A stretch of 6,679 bases of DNA from Prosthecobacter debontii (lineage in GTDB: Bacteria > Verrucomicrobiota > Verrucomicrobiia > Verrucomicrobiales > Akkermansiaceae), in the NCBI GenBank assembly GCA_945885485.1, contig CAMCYT010000137.1, positions 1-6,679 of the forward strand, given 5' to 3'. A program made the translations under genes and the position numbers. The notes under the pieces were generated by a model, which had not been told where the DNA came from, ran no database searches, and worked only from the letters and a program-made list of their open reading frames with translations. The stretch's first letter is position 1. Each line of letters opens with the position of its first letter. Below are positions 1 through 6,472 of this stretch, in pieces.

Positions 1-1
1 T

Positions 2-604
2 GCGTGCGTTTTGCCGTTTCATTTGCAGGCGGAGGAAGAAACCCGGGAGAGGCCAATCAGACCGTTCCTAGAGAAACGTGGTGAGAATAGTCAGAATGGC
101 GTGGAAAGAAATGGGAAAATGCGGCCTCATCATGAGGGTGAAGGCGAAATGTTTGGGATGTTGGATAAGAACAAGGATAAGGTGATCACATTTGAGGAAT
201 TTTTTGCGGGGCCAAGAATGGCTAATATGCCTCAGGAGCAGCGCGATAAGTTATTTGCTCGTGTGGATCTTGATGGGGACGGGAAAGTCACGCCAGAGGA
301 GATTCGGAAAATGCGGGAGGAAACGCACGAAAAGCGCATGCGCGAAGTCCGAGAGCTCGATACAAATAAGAGCGGTGGATTGAGTTATGAAGAAATGAGT
401 TTGGGTAAATTTTTCAGTCAGTTGCCGGAAGAAAAGCGGAGGCAGATTTTTGAACGTATGGACACCAATGACGATGGACAGATCACACCCGAGGATAAGC
501 CCCAAGGTCCACGTCCTCAGCCTGAAAAACGCGAGCGCGGTGAGCCAGGAGAGCGATCCAAAGAACGTGGTGCGGATGACGAAGCACCCAGCGCGATAAA
601 GTGA
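2..604 (+). CDS. Exported four-EF-hand calcium-binding protein (5' end missing)
   Basis: The reading frame is open to the left edge, so the true start lies outside the window; a TTG at 11 is not a convincing start. The first visible residues (ACVLPFHLQA, then EEETRE) look like the end of a signal peptide with signal peptidase I cleavage after LQA, so the protein is probably exported. Counting residue 1 at base 11, four 12-residue EF-hand loops begin at Asp52 (DKNKDKVITFEE), Asp86 (DLDGDGKVTPEE), Asp117 (DTNKSGGLSYEE) and Asp151 (DTNDDGQITPED). All have acidic or polar ligands at loop positions 1, 3, 5 and 12; loop 1 has Lys instead of Gly at position 6 and loop 4 ends in Asp. Spacings of 34, 31 and 34 residues show two EF pairs, apparently an internal duplication. 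Residues 163-197 are a charged, Pro/Arg/Glu-rich tail, probably disordered. Calcium binding follows from the loops; the biological role is unknown. It converges on secDF. Confidence 0.85.
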   Translation, partial: ACVLPFHLQAEEETRERPIRPFLEKRGENSQNGVERNGKMRPHHEGEGEMFGMLDKNKDKVITFEEFFAGPRMANMPQEQRDKLFARVDLDGDGKVTPEEIRKMREETHEKRMREVRELDTNKSGGLSYEEMSLGKFFSQLPEEKRRQIFERMDTNDDGQITPEDKPQGPRPQPEKRERGEPGERSKERGADDEAPSAIK

Positions 605-652
605 AATAGTTTGAAGCGGAGAGCGGAGAATTGGGAAATCCTTTTCGATAAC

Positions 653-689
653 AAAAAAACGCGATGCATTTGGGTGCCTCGCATTTTTT
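653..689. terminator. Bidirectional intrinsic terminator between convergent genes
   Basis: GCGA (661-664) pairs with TCGC (679-682) and, after one T-C mismatch, GCA (666-668) pairs with TGC (675-677), leaving a TTTGGG loop. Seven A residues (653-659) precede the stem and six T residues (684-689) follow it, so both strands carry a hairpin followed by a U-tract. It lies in the 105-bp gap between the EF-hand gene stop (604) and the secDF stop (710), where a two-way terminator is expected. No energy calculation was done. Confidence 0.75.
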
Positions 690-709
690 GTTGTTAGACT
701 GGTTGAAAC

Positions 710-3133
710 TTAATCGGCTTTGATAGCTTTTGCCGATTCTGCGGCGAGGGTTGTAGCGAGGACGTCTTTACGGAGGTTGCCACCTTTGCGTTGCGACCAC
801 CAGAGAACGACAGGGGAGGCAATGAAGACTGAGGAGTAGGTTCCGACGACGAGACCGATGAGAATCATGATGGAAAAGTCACGGAGTGCGGAGCCACCGA
901 AAAGGGAGAGGATGGCTACGGTGACGATGGTGGTGGCGGAAGTTAGGATAGTCCGGGATAGTGTGGCGTTAATAGCCTCATTCATGACGTCTTTGATTGC
1001 ACCGGAGCGAAGCAGAATGGTTTCGCGAATACGGTCGAAGATGACGATGGTATCGTTGATAGAGTAACCTGCGATGGTGAGGATGGCGCCGACGTGGATG
1101 AGGGAGAGTTCACGGCCGAAGAGGACAACGATGCCGACAGCGATGATGACGTCGTGTATAAGAGCGACAAAGGCGCCGACTGCGAAGGAGAGTTCGAAGC
1201 GAACGGTGATGTAAATGCCGATGCCGATGAGTCCTAGTATGAGGGCGATAATGGATTCGACGAGAAAGGTGGTTCCGATTCGTGAGGATACATCTTCTGT
1301 GTTTTCACCAATAACATAAGTGCCGTTATCATTCTTTTCATTCAAGAGAGGGATTTCCGCACGGAGTGCACTGACAATATTTTTCACATCGGATTTATCG
1401 GTGCGGAGGCTAAGCAAGCTGCCAGAAATTGGGTTGGACTCTATTTGTGGAAATGCCTCACGGGTCAGAGTGAGAGAATCCAATACTTTGGTTACATCAT
1501 TGAGGTCGACTTTTTTGTCATCGAGTTGGAATTGGACACGAGTGCCGCCAGTGAAGTCGATACCGAGTGCTTTTTCACCACGAATCCCGAATCCTAAAAG
1601 AGAGATGATGATGATGATGATGGAAACAATGGCGGTTCTTTTTGCTGCTGAGAGGAAGTCGATATTCGTGGCCTTGATCAGATCCATGAACGTGAGTTTA
1701 TTGAGCAGGTTCAGATCGGTGCCCCAGCGGAATAGAACGCGGGTAACAAGGATGGCGGAGAACATGGAAGCGACGAGACCGATGGTGAGAGTGACGGCGA
1801 AGCCTTTGATGCTACCGCTGGACATCGCGAAGAGGATGATGGCGGAAATCAGGGAGGTGATGTTGGCGTCGAAGATGGCTGAGAAGGCTTTATCGTAAGA
1901 AGCTGCGATGGCGGCTTTGAGGGATTTGCCGTTTTGTAGTTCCTCGCGGAGGCGTTCGTAGATGAGAACGTTTGCATCCACTGCAAGTCCGATGGTGAGG
2001 ATGATACCTGCGATGCCGGGAAGAGAAAATGTGAAGCCGAACATAGCCATGGCTCCGAAGAGCATCACGCCGTTGACGAGAAGTCCGACGAGTGCGACGA
2101 GACCGCCGGTGCGGTAGTAAATCAGAATGAATACTGCAGTAATGGCGAGGCCGATGAGGGCAGACCAAATGCCTTGTTTGACGATTGCCGCACCTAAGGT
2201 TGGAGAAACCGAACGTTCTTCATCGACGAGGAGTGGGTTTTCTAACGGATTCATCAGGGCATTGGCAACCTTTTTAGGTTCGCCGGCGTCATCGAGTCCG
2301 CTGATTTCAAAATTTTTGGTGAGTGTGTCATTAACGGTTGGAGCGCAAATCACGACGCCATCGAGTAAGACGGCGATGCGGTCTGTGCCTTTGCGCATGT
2401 CCTTGGTGAGGTTGAACATTTTATCTGCACCCACATCATTGAGGACTACGCTGACTGCACCGTTTTGGCTCATGGATGGGGCGGCGAGTTGGATATCCGA
2501 TCCGCCAAGTGAGGCTACGCGTTTGAGAAGGATGGGTGTGGTGAATTCGTTACCTTCTGGGTCTTTACTCGTTACTTGGTAGACGCTGTGTCTCGGTTCG
2601 ATTTCTTCGCCATCCAGGACGCGTTGAGCGAGGGATTTACCATTTGCTCCTATTTCATCGTTGCGGGGGGAGACTTCTTTGAGTTCGAGTTTTGCAACGG
2701 TCTCCAGTATTTCACGAATTTCTTTGGATTGTTCAGGTTTGATACCTGGCATTTCAATGAGGATGCCATCCTCGCCTTGTTTGGTTGGTGGATCGGCTTG
2801 TCCGAAAGTGTCTAGGCGTGATTGGATCACGCGGATTGCTTCCTCGACTTGATCGGAGGTGATAGGCATGGGATCACCATTGCCATCTAATTTAGGTTGG
2901 ATTCGGACTGTGAAAGCGGAACCACCACCGATATCGATGCCCATTTTTAGGGTTTTATCTGGAGGATAAATGGCGAGAGCGCAGAGGCCGACAATACCGA
3001 GGAGTAGGAAGGTTCCAATATTGCGTTTGCGTGATTCAATCTCAGTTGCGAAATACCAGAAGAATAAGACAAGAAGGCCAAGTCCGATGAGGAAGATGAC
3101 GAGAGGATCGTTGAAAAGAGTAGTGGCGAGCAT
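710..3133 (-). CDS. secDF: Fused protein translocase subunit SecDF
   Basis: Inner-membrane accessory factor of the Sec translocon that uses the proton motive force to help pull exported proteins across the membrane; SecD and SecF are one 807-residue chain here. SecD half: MGIDIGGG (64-71) is the D1-type motif, followed by a large periplasmic region to about 318. The membrane block includes LPGIAGIILTIGLAVDANVL (371-390), whose Asp386 corresponds to the conserved proton-coupling aspartate, and ERLREEL. SecF half: GIDFTGGT (524-531), ALIHDVII with Asp661, and GYSINDTIVIFDRIRE (689-704). About 13 hydrophobic segments are visible, one more than the usual 12: an extra one at about 10-29 precedes the normal first segment (39-56), with ESRKRN between them. 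ATG start, TAA stop. It is 61 bp downstream of yajC with no Shine-Dalgarno sequence. Six ATC codons in a row encode Ile505-510. Family assignment is certain. Confidence 0.97.
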   Translation of the reverse strand: MLATTLFNDPLVIFLIGLGLLVLFFWYFATEIESRKRNIGTFLLLGIVGLCALAIYPPDKTLKMGIDIGGGSAFTVRIQPKLDGNGDPMPITSDQVEEAIRVIQSRLDTFGQADPPTKQGEDGILIEMPGIKPEQSKEIREILETVAKLELKEVSPRNDEIGANGKSLAQRVLDGEEIEPRHSVYQVTSKDPEGNEFTTPILLKRVASLGGSDIQLAAPSMSQNGAVSVVLNDVGADKMFNLTKDMRKGTDRIAVLLDGVVICAPTVNDTLTKNFEISGLDDAGEPKKVANALMNPLENPLLVDEERSVSPTLGAAIVKQGIWSALIGLAITAVFILIYYRTGGLVALVGLLVNGVMLFGAMAMFGFTFSLPGIAGIILTIGLAVDANVLIYERLREELQNGKSLKAAIAASYDKAFSAIFDANITSLISAIILFAMSSGSIKGFAVTLTIGLVASMFSAILVTRVLFRWGTDLNLLNKLTFMDLIKATNIDFLSAAKRTAIVSIIIIIISLLGFGIRGEKALGIDFTGGTRVQFQLDDKKVDLNDVTKVLDSLTLTREAFPQIESNPISGSLLSLRTDKSDVKNIVSALRAEIPLLNEKNDNGTYVIGENTEDVSSRIGTTFLVESIIALILGLIGIGIYITVRFELSFAVGAFVALIHDVIIAVGIVVLFGRELSLIHVGAILTIAGYSINDTIVIFDRIRETILLRSGAIKDVMNEAINATLSRTILTSATTIVTVAILSLFGGSALRDFSIMILIGLVVGTYSSVFIASPVVLWWSQRKGGNLRKDVLATTLAAESAKAIKAD
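1604..1621. repeat. (GAT)6 trinucleotide repeat inside secDF
   Basis: Six perfect GAT units, read on the coding strand as six ATC codons, encode Ile505-510 within the first membrane segment of the SecF half. Any slippage would stay in frame and only change the length of a hydrophobic helix. Confidence 0.9.
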
Positions 3134-3194
3134 GGGATTTCAGTAAGAATTGAAAGGATATCGGGATACGGCGGGGATAACCGAGAGGTGTGAG

Positions 3195-3512
3195 TTAGTC
3201 TTTTTTGGCGACAGTGGCGACAGACGCTTTATCGAATTCGAGGTTAGTGCCTTCAGCGACTTTGATGACAACGGTGGTGTCTTTCACGCTGTGGACGATG
3301 CCATGAAGACCTGCGGTAGTGATGACTTTATCGCCGGTTTTGAGAGCAGCGACACGAGCGGCTTGTTCTTTGCGCTGACGTTGCTGAGGGCGGATGAGCA
3401 AGAAGTAGAAAAGCACTATCATCACGACCATCATGAACATTGGATGACCGATGATGGATTGTGGACCTTGTTTAGGAGCGGTTTCGGCGAGAGTGTTTAG
3501 GAGTTGGATCAT
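3195..3512 (-). CDS. yajC: Preprotein translocase subunit YajC
   Basis: Small single-span inner-membrane protein that associates with SecDF at the Sec translocon. The 105-residue length is typical. A hydrophobic segment at about 24-40 runs into the family hallmark FYFLLIRPQQRQRKE (35-49), followed by the cytoplasmic LKTGDKVITTAGLHGIV (58-73), which matches the conserved L-x-x-GDKVIT-x-GG-x-x-G-x-V pattern apart from Ala in place of the first Gly. The ATG overlaps the tgt stop codon as ATGA (3512-3509), so translation is probably coupled to tgt; no Shine-Dalgarno sequence is seen in the end of tgt. It stops with TAA and is followed 61 bp later by secDF, the classical tgt-yajC-secD-secF order. 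Confidence 0.96.
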   Translation of the reverse strand: MIQLLNTLAETAPKQGPQSIIGHPMFMMVVMIVLFYFLLIRPQQRQRKEQAARVAALKTGDKVITTAGLHGIVHSVKDTTVVIKVAEGTNLEFDKASVATVAKKD

Positions 3513-4639
3513 GATTCTGATGGTTTGGAGTTATAGCGTTGGACGAATGTATTTTTGTATGTTTCGAAAGTTCCGTTGGCAATTGCTTCGCGCGCGTGCC
3601 GTGTGAGGGACAGGTAGAAATGCAGATTATGGAAGGAAAGCAATCGTAAAGCGAGCATTTCGCCTGCGCGGAACAGGTGACGGATGTAGGAACGGGAGAA
3701 TCTCGAGACGTGGGGATGGCTGGATTCGCAGATCGGGCCCGGATCTTTCGCGTGGACGAGGTTCTTAATATGAATGGGGCCGTCCAGGGTGAAGGCGACT
3801 CCGTGGCGGGCCATACGGGTCGGCATGACGCAATCGAACATATCCACGCCGCGGGCAATCATTTCAAGAATCTGGGGTGGAGTGCCGAGGCCCATGGCGT
3901 AACGGGGTTTGTTGGTGGGGAGAAATGGGACGGCGTTATCGATAGCGCGGAACATTTCTTCTTCGGGCTCGCCGACAGATACACCGCCGACGGCGTAGCC
4001 ATCGAAATCGAGTTCGACGAGTTCGCGGGCGGATTGCTCGCGGAGATCGGCATAGATTGAGCCTTGGACGATGCCGAAATGATTTTGGGCAAGGCCGGCG
4101 GTGAGTGGTTGGTTGTCGGTTATCCATTGTTTGCAGCGCTTTGCCCAGCGGGTGGTCAAAGCGAGGGAAGTGGCTGCGTATTTCTCGTCGCAGGGATAAG
4201 GAGGGCATTCATCGAAAAGCATGGCGATGTCGGAGCCGAGTGCTGCTTGGATTTCCATGGATTTCTCGGGACTGAGCATCATTTTTGAGCCGTCGAGGTG
4301 GGATTGGAAGCGGACGCCTTCTTCGGTGATTTTGCGCATTTTGGCGAGCGACCAAACTTGAAAGCCGCCAGAATCGGTGAGGATGGGTTTTTGCCAAGTC
4401 GTGAAATCGTGGAGTCCGCCCATTTCCTGGATGAGTTCGTCTCCGGGGCGAAGCCATAGATGATAGGTATTTCCAAGGATGATTTGGGCACCGAGTTCTT
4501 CGAGTTCGGCGGGGTGGAGGGTTTTGACTGAGCCCTGGGTTCCAACGGGCATGAAGATGGGAGTGCGGACTTCACCGTGGGGGAGAGTGAGAGTGCCGGC
4601 ACGGGCCGAGCCGTCGGTGTATTCGAGTTTGAAAGGCAT
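3509..4639 (-). CDS. tgt: tRNA-guanine(34) transglycosylase with atypical zinc site
   Basis: Exchanges guanine 34 of tRNAs with GUN anticodons for preQ1 in bacterial queuosine synthesis, in the cytoplasm. The 376-residue length is normal. Visible motifs: DSGGFQ (89-94) with the base-binding Asp89; FDECPPYP (142-149); GIVQGS (189-194; the family usually has VQGG); VGGVSVGEP (217-225); and FDCVMPTR (268-275), in which Asp269 corresponds to the covalent nucleophile and Arg275 follows as expected. The C-terminal part keeps FSRSYIRHL (314-322) and LLSFHNLHFY (333-342). However, the segment where the family has Cys-x-Cys-x2-Cys reads CESSHPHVSR (304-313): the aligned positions 306, 308 and 311 are Ser, His and Val, and only the fourth ligand, His337, is retained. 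The other two frames here give no cysteines, so this is not a frameshift. The ATG lies 30 bp after the dnaJ stop, and the gene overlaps yajC by 4 bp. Confidence 0.95.
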   Translation of the reverse strand: MPFKLEYTDGSARAGTLTLPHGEVRTPIFMPVGTQGSVKTLHPAELEELGAQIILGNTYHLWLRPGDELIQEMGGLHDFTTWQKPILTDSGGFQVWSLAKMRKITEEGVRFQSHLDGSKMMLSPEKSMEIQAALGSDIAMLFDECPPYPCDEKYAATSLALTTRWAKRCKQWITDNQPLTAGLAQNHFGIVQGSIYADLREQSARELVELDFDGYAVGGVSVGEPEEEMFRAIDNAVPFLPTNKPRYAMGLGTPPQILEMIARGVDMFDCVMPTRMARHGVAFTLDGPIHIKNLVHAKDPGPICESSHPHVSRFSRSYIRHLFRAGEMLALRLLSFHNLHFYLSLTRHAREAIANGTFETYKNTFVQRYNSKPSES

Positions 4640-4669
4640 TTAAGAAATAGGACTGATAATACCTATGGA

Positions 4670-5794
4670 TTAGAGATCAAAGAAGCGCTTGGCTTTTTCC
4701 AGGAAGCCTTGGTGAACGGGTGAGTTTTGATCGCCGATGGATTCGGAAAACTCGCGGAGTTTTTCCTGCTGATCTTTGTTGAGTTTGGTTGGGACTTCGA
4801 CTTGGACGGTGACGTTGAGATCGCCTTTTATTCCACCGGAGAGAGCGGGCATGCCTTTATCGCGGACGCGGAAAGTTGTGCCACCTTGGGTTCCGGCGGG
4901 GATTTTGATGGAGGATTGGCCATCGAGGGTTGGGACTTTGAGTTCGCCGCCTAGGGCAGCAGTGCTGAAAGGAAGTGGGATTTCACAGAACAAGGTGTTG
5001 CCTTCGCGTTCGAAGACGTCGTGATCCGCAACGTGGATGAAGGCATAGAGATCGCCAGAAACGCCGCCACGTACGCCGGCATCGCCATTACCTGTGGAGC
5101 GCAATCTTACACCGGTATCGACGCCTGCGGGAATGCGGAGTTTGATGCGTGTCGCGCGTTCGACGCGGCCTTGGCCTCGGCAATCGCCGCAGGGATCTGA
5201 GATGGTTTCGCCAGCACCACGGCATTCGGGGCAGGTGGATTGTTGGATGAAAATTCCAGCTTGTCGGTCGATGACTCCGCGTCCGCCGCAAGTGCTGCAT
5301 GTTTTCACGCCGCCGGAACCTTTTGAACCGGTTGTGTTGCATTTTCCGCAGGGGATATTGCGTTCGATTTCGAGTTCTTTTTCGACGCCGCGTGCGGCTT
5401 CTTCGAGTGTGATTTCCAGATCGTAGCGTAGATCCGAGCCGCGTTGTTTGCCGGATTTTTTACGGGAGCTAGCGCCACCGAAAAATTCTTCGAAGCCGCC
5501 GCCGAAGACTTGTGAGAAAATATCTGCGGGGTCGTGGAATCCACCGCGTCCGCCACCCATGCCGCCGGAGAAGGCCTCGTGGCCGTAGCGATCATAAGCC
5601 GCGCGTTTATCTGGATCTGATAGAGCTTCGTATGCTTGGCCGAGTTCTTTGAATTTATCCTCGGCGGTGGGATCGCCGGGGTTTTTATCTGGATGAAATT
5701 TTACAGCGAGTTTGCGGTAAGCTTTTTTGATTTCAGCGGCATCCGCGTTGCGGGAGACGCCGAGGATTTCGTAGTAGTCGCGTTGAGCAGCCAT
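4670..5794 (-). CDS. dnaJ: Chaperone DnaJ (type I Hsp40)
   Basis: Cytoplasmic co-chaperone that binds unfolded protein and stimulates the ATPase of DnaK. All domains of a type I J-protein are present in 374 residues, the usual length. J domain at about 5-70 with the catalytic HPD at 34-36. Gly/Phe-rich linker at about 71-107. Zinc domain with four Cys-x2-Cys pairs at 149/152, 166/169, 188/191 and 202/205; repeats 2-4 fit CxxCxGxG fully or nearly, whereas the first reads CGKCNTTG, with Thr in place of the first Gly. C-terminal substrate-binding domains run from about 215 to 335, followed by a dimerisation tail ending in RFFDL. The ATG follows a 51-bp AT-rich gap after grpE that carries a possible promoter; no Shine-Dalgarno sequence is present. 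The usual neighbour dnaK is absent between grpE and dnaJ. Confidence 0.97.
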   Translation of the reverse strand: MAAQRDYYEILGVSRNADAAEIKKAYRKLAVKFHPDKNPGDPTAEDKFKELGQAYEALSDPDKRAAYDRYGHEAFSGGMGGGRGGFHDPADIFSQVFGGGFEEFFGGASSRKKSGKQRGSDLRYDLEITLEEAARGVEKELEIERNIPCGKCNTTGSKGSGGVKTCSTCGGRGVIDRQAGIFIQQSTCPECRGAGETISDPCGDCRGQGRVERATRIKLRIPAGVDTGVRLRSTGNGDAGVRGGVSGDLYAFIHVADHDVFEREGNTLFCEIPLPFSTAALGGELKVPTLDGQSSIKIPAGTQGGTTFRVRDKGMPALSGGIKGDLNVTVQVEVPTKLNKDQQEKLREFSESIGDQNSPVHQGFLEKAKRFFDL

Positions 5795-5806
5795 AATAAA
5801 AATGAA

Positions 5807-5834
5807 ATTTTAAATTCTAAACTTTAAACCTCAA
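5807..5834 (-). promoter_or_regulatory. Possible sigma70-type promoter for dnaJ
   Basis: On the minus strand TTGAGG (5834-5829) and TAAAAT (5812-5807) are separated by 16 bp and match the -35 and -10 consensus at 4 of 6 and 5 of 6 positions. The -10 ends 12 nt before the dnaJ ATG, so the transcript would have a leader of only about 5 nt. The region is AT-rich, so chance matches are likely. It would permit dnaJ and the downstream genes to be transcribed separately from grpE. Confidence 0.35.
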
Positions 5835-5845
5835 GGAGGAGAGGA

Positions 5846-6406
5846 TTATTGAGGATTTTCCGAGTTGGAAGAAACGACGACGCTGGCTGGACGAAGCAGT
5901 CGGTCACGAAGTCTGAAGCCACGGCGTGTGGTCCGGAGGATGGAGCCTTCGATTTGTTCGGAGGCTTCTTGTGAAACCGCATCGTGAAGATTGGCATCGA
6001 ACTGGCCTTCGGTGGAAATTTCGGTGACGCCTTGGTTACTGAGGAACTCGTTGAGTTGTTTACGTACCATGTCCATGCCGATGTAGATCATGGATTTGGT
6101 GTCTTGTGCGGCGGCTTGCATTCCCATCTCAAAGTTATCGATGACTGGAAGAAGGTCTTCGAGTAGGCGTTGGTTAGCGTAACGGATGGCGTCTTCGCGT
6201 TCACGGGCGGTGCGTTTGCGGAGGTTGTCCATTTCTGCGGCGGTGCGCAGGGAGAGTTCTTTCCATTTGGCAGCTTCCGCTTCGAGTTGCTCCCACGGAT
6301 CGAGCTCGGGAGTGGCTTGAGTTTCTGTAGAGGAATCCGCGGAATCTGTGGCTGTCTCCTCGGAATCAGGGATGTCTTGAGTTGGTTTCGAGTCGTCTTG
6401 TTGCAT
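5846..6406 (-). CDS. grpE: Nucleotide exchange factor GrpE
   Basis: Releases ADP from DnaK to reset the chaperone cycle; it acts as a homodimer in the cytoplasm. The protein has 186 residues. Residues 1-35 are acidic and Ser/Thr-rich, probably disordered. A long helix suited to the dimeric coiled coil spans about 36-85, including RTAAEMDNLRKRTAREREDA (54-73), which matches the family's NxxKR-type pattern, and LLEDLLPVIDNFEMGM (81-96). The C-terminal beta domain carries the family signature from FDANLHDAVS (136-145) through GSILRTTRRGFRLRDRLLRP (154-173) to ASVVVS. ATG start, TAA stop. It lies 66 bp after the preceding gene and 51 bp before dnaJ. No CIRCE heat-shock operator is visible upstream; a weak sigma70-like promoter is. 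Confidence 0.96.
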   Translation of the reverse strand: MQQDDSKPTQDIPDSEETATDSADSSTETQATPELDPWEQLEAEAAKWKELSLRTAAEMDNLRKRTAREREDAIRYANQRLLEDLLPVIDNFEMGMQAAAQDTKSMIYIGMDMVRKQLNEFLSNQGVTEISTEGQFDANLHDAVSQEASEQIEGSILRTTRRGFRLRDRLLRPASVVVSSNSENPQ

Positions 6407-6414
6407 GGGGCGTA

Positions 6415-6442
6415 TGTGTATTCAGGAATCGGGCGAGGTCAA
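6415..6442 (-). promoter_or_regulatory. Possible sigma70-type promoter for grpE
   Basis: On the minus strand TTGACC (6442-6437; 5 of 6 matches to TTGACA) is followed after 16 bp by TACACA (6420-6415; 3 of 6 matches to TATAAT). The -10 ends 8 nt before the grpE ATG, so a start about 7-8 nt downstream would give a leaderless or nearly leaderless mRNA. The -10 is weak. A 6-bp inverted repeat touches the -35 on its upstream side. Confidence 0.3.
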
Positions 6443-6466
6443 CTCCTTGCGCGTTTGGAAAAGGAG
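6443..6466. repeat. 6-bp inverted repeat next to the grpE -35 candidate
   Basis: On the minus strand CTCCTT (6466-6461) and AAGGAG (6448-6443) are perfect inverted copies separated by 12 nt. There is no following T-tract, so it does not look like a terminator for the upstream gene. It could be a short operator or be due to chance. AAGGAG resembles a ribosome binding site but lies 36 nt from the grpE ATG, too far to serve it. Confidence 0.3.
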
Positions 6467-6472
6467 AACAGT

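Noticed and set aside
11..13. TTG at 11 as the start of the EF-hand gene
   Set aside because: The frame is open to the window edge and the residues around it look like the end of a signal peptide, so the real start is upstream.
1320..1898. 192-codon open frame on the plus strand, opposite secDF
   Set aside because: Its composition (Arg, Ser and Met rich, with runs of Met from the GAT repeat) is that of an antisense frame, and secDF is certain here.
3134..3194. Regulatory leader or arrest peptide between yajC and secDF
   Set aside because: The gap is only 61 bp. It holds three GGATA words on the plus strand (3156, 3164, 3175) but no hairpin or leader reading frame of note.
3150..3500. 116-codon open frame on the plus strand, opposite yajC
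   Set aside because: It lies over a clear yajC gene and its product resembles no family known to me.
3689..3730. Compensated frameshift as the cause of the missing Tgt cysteines
   Set aside because: Translation of both other frames across this segment gives no cysteines in the right arrangement, and the flanking conserved blocks are in the same frame.
3677..4060. 127-codon open frame on the plus strand, opposite tgt
   Set aside because: It is antisense to a well-supported tgt gene, has no recognisable domain, and follows from the codon pattern of the opposite strand.
5833..5974. AAGGAGG (5833-5839) on the plus strand, 9 nt before a TTG (5849) opening a 41-codon frame
   Set aside because: This is the best Shine-Dalgarno-like sequence in the window, but the frame is short, starts with TTG and is antisense to the end of grpE. 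The purine run simply reflects the C/T-rich minus strand in the grpE-dnaJ gap.
6407..6472. CIRCE operator or sigma32-type promoter before grpE
   Set aside because: No TTAGCACTC/GAGTGCTAA arms are present. CCTGAA and CCCCAT occur but are only 10 nt apart, too close for a sigma32 promoter.
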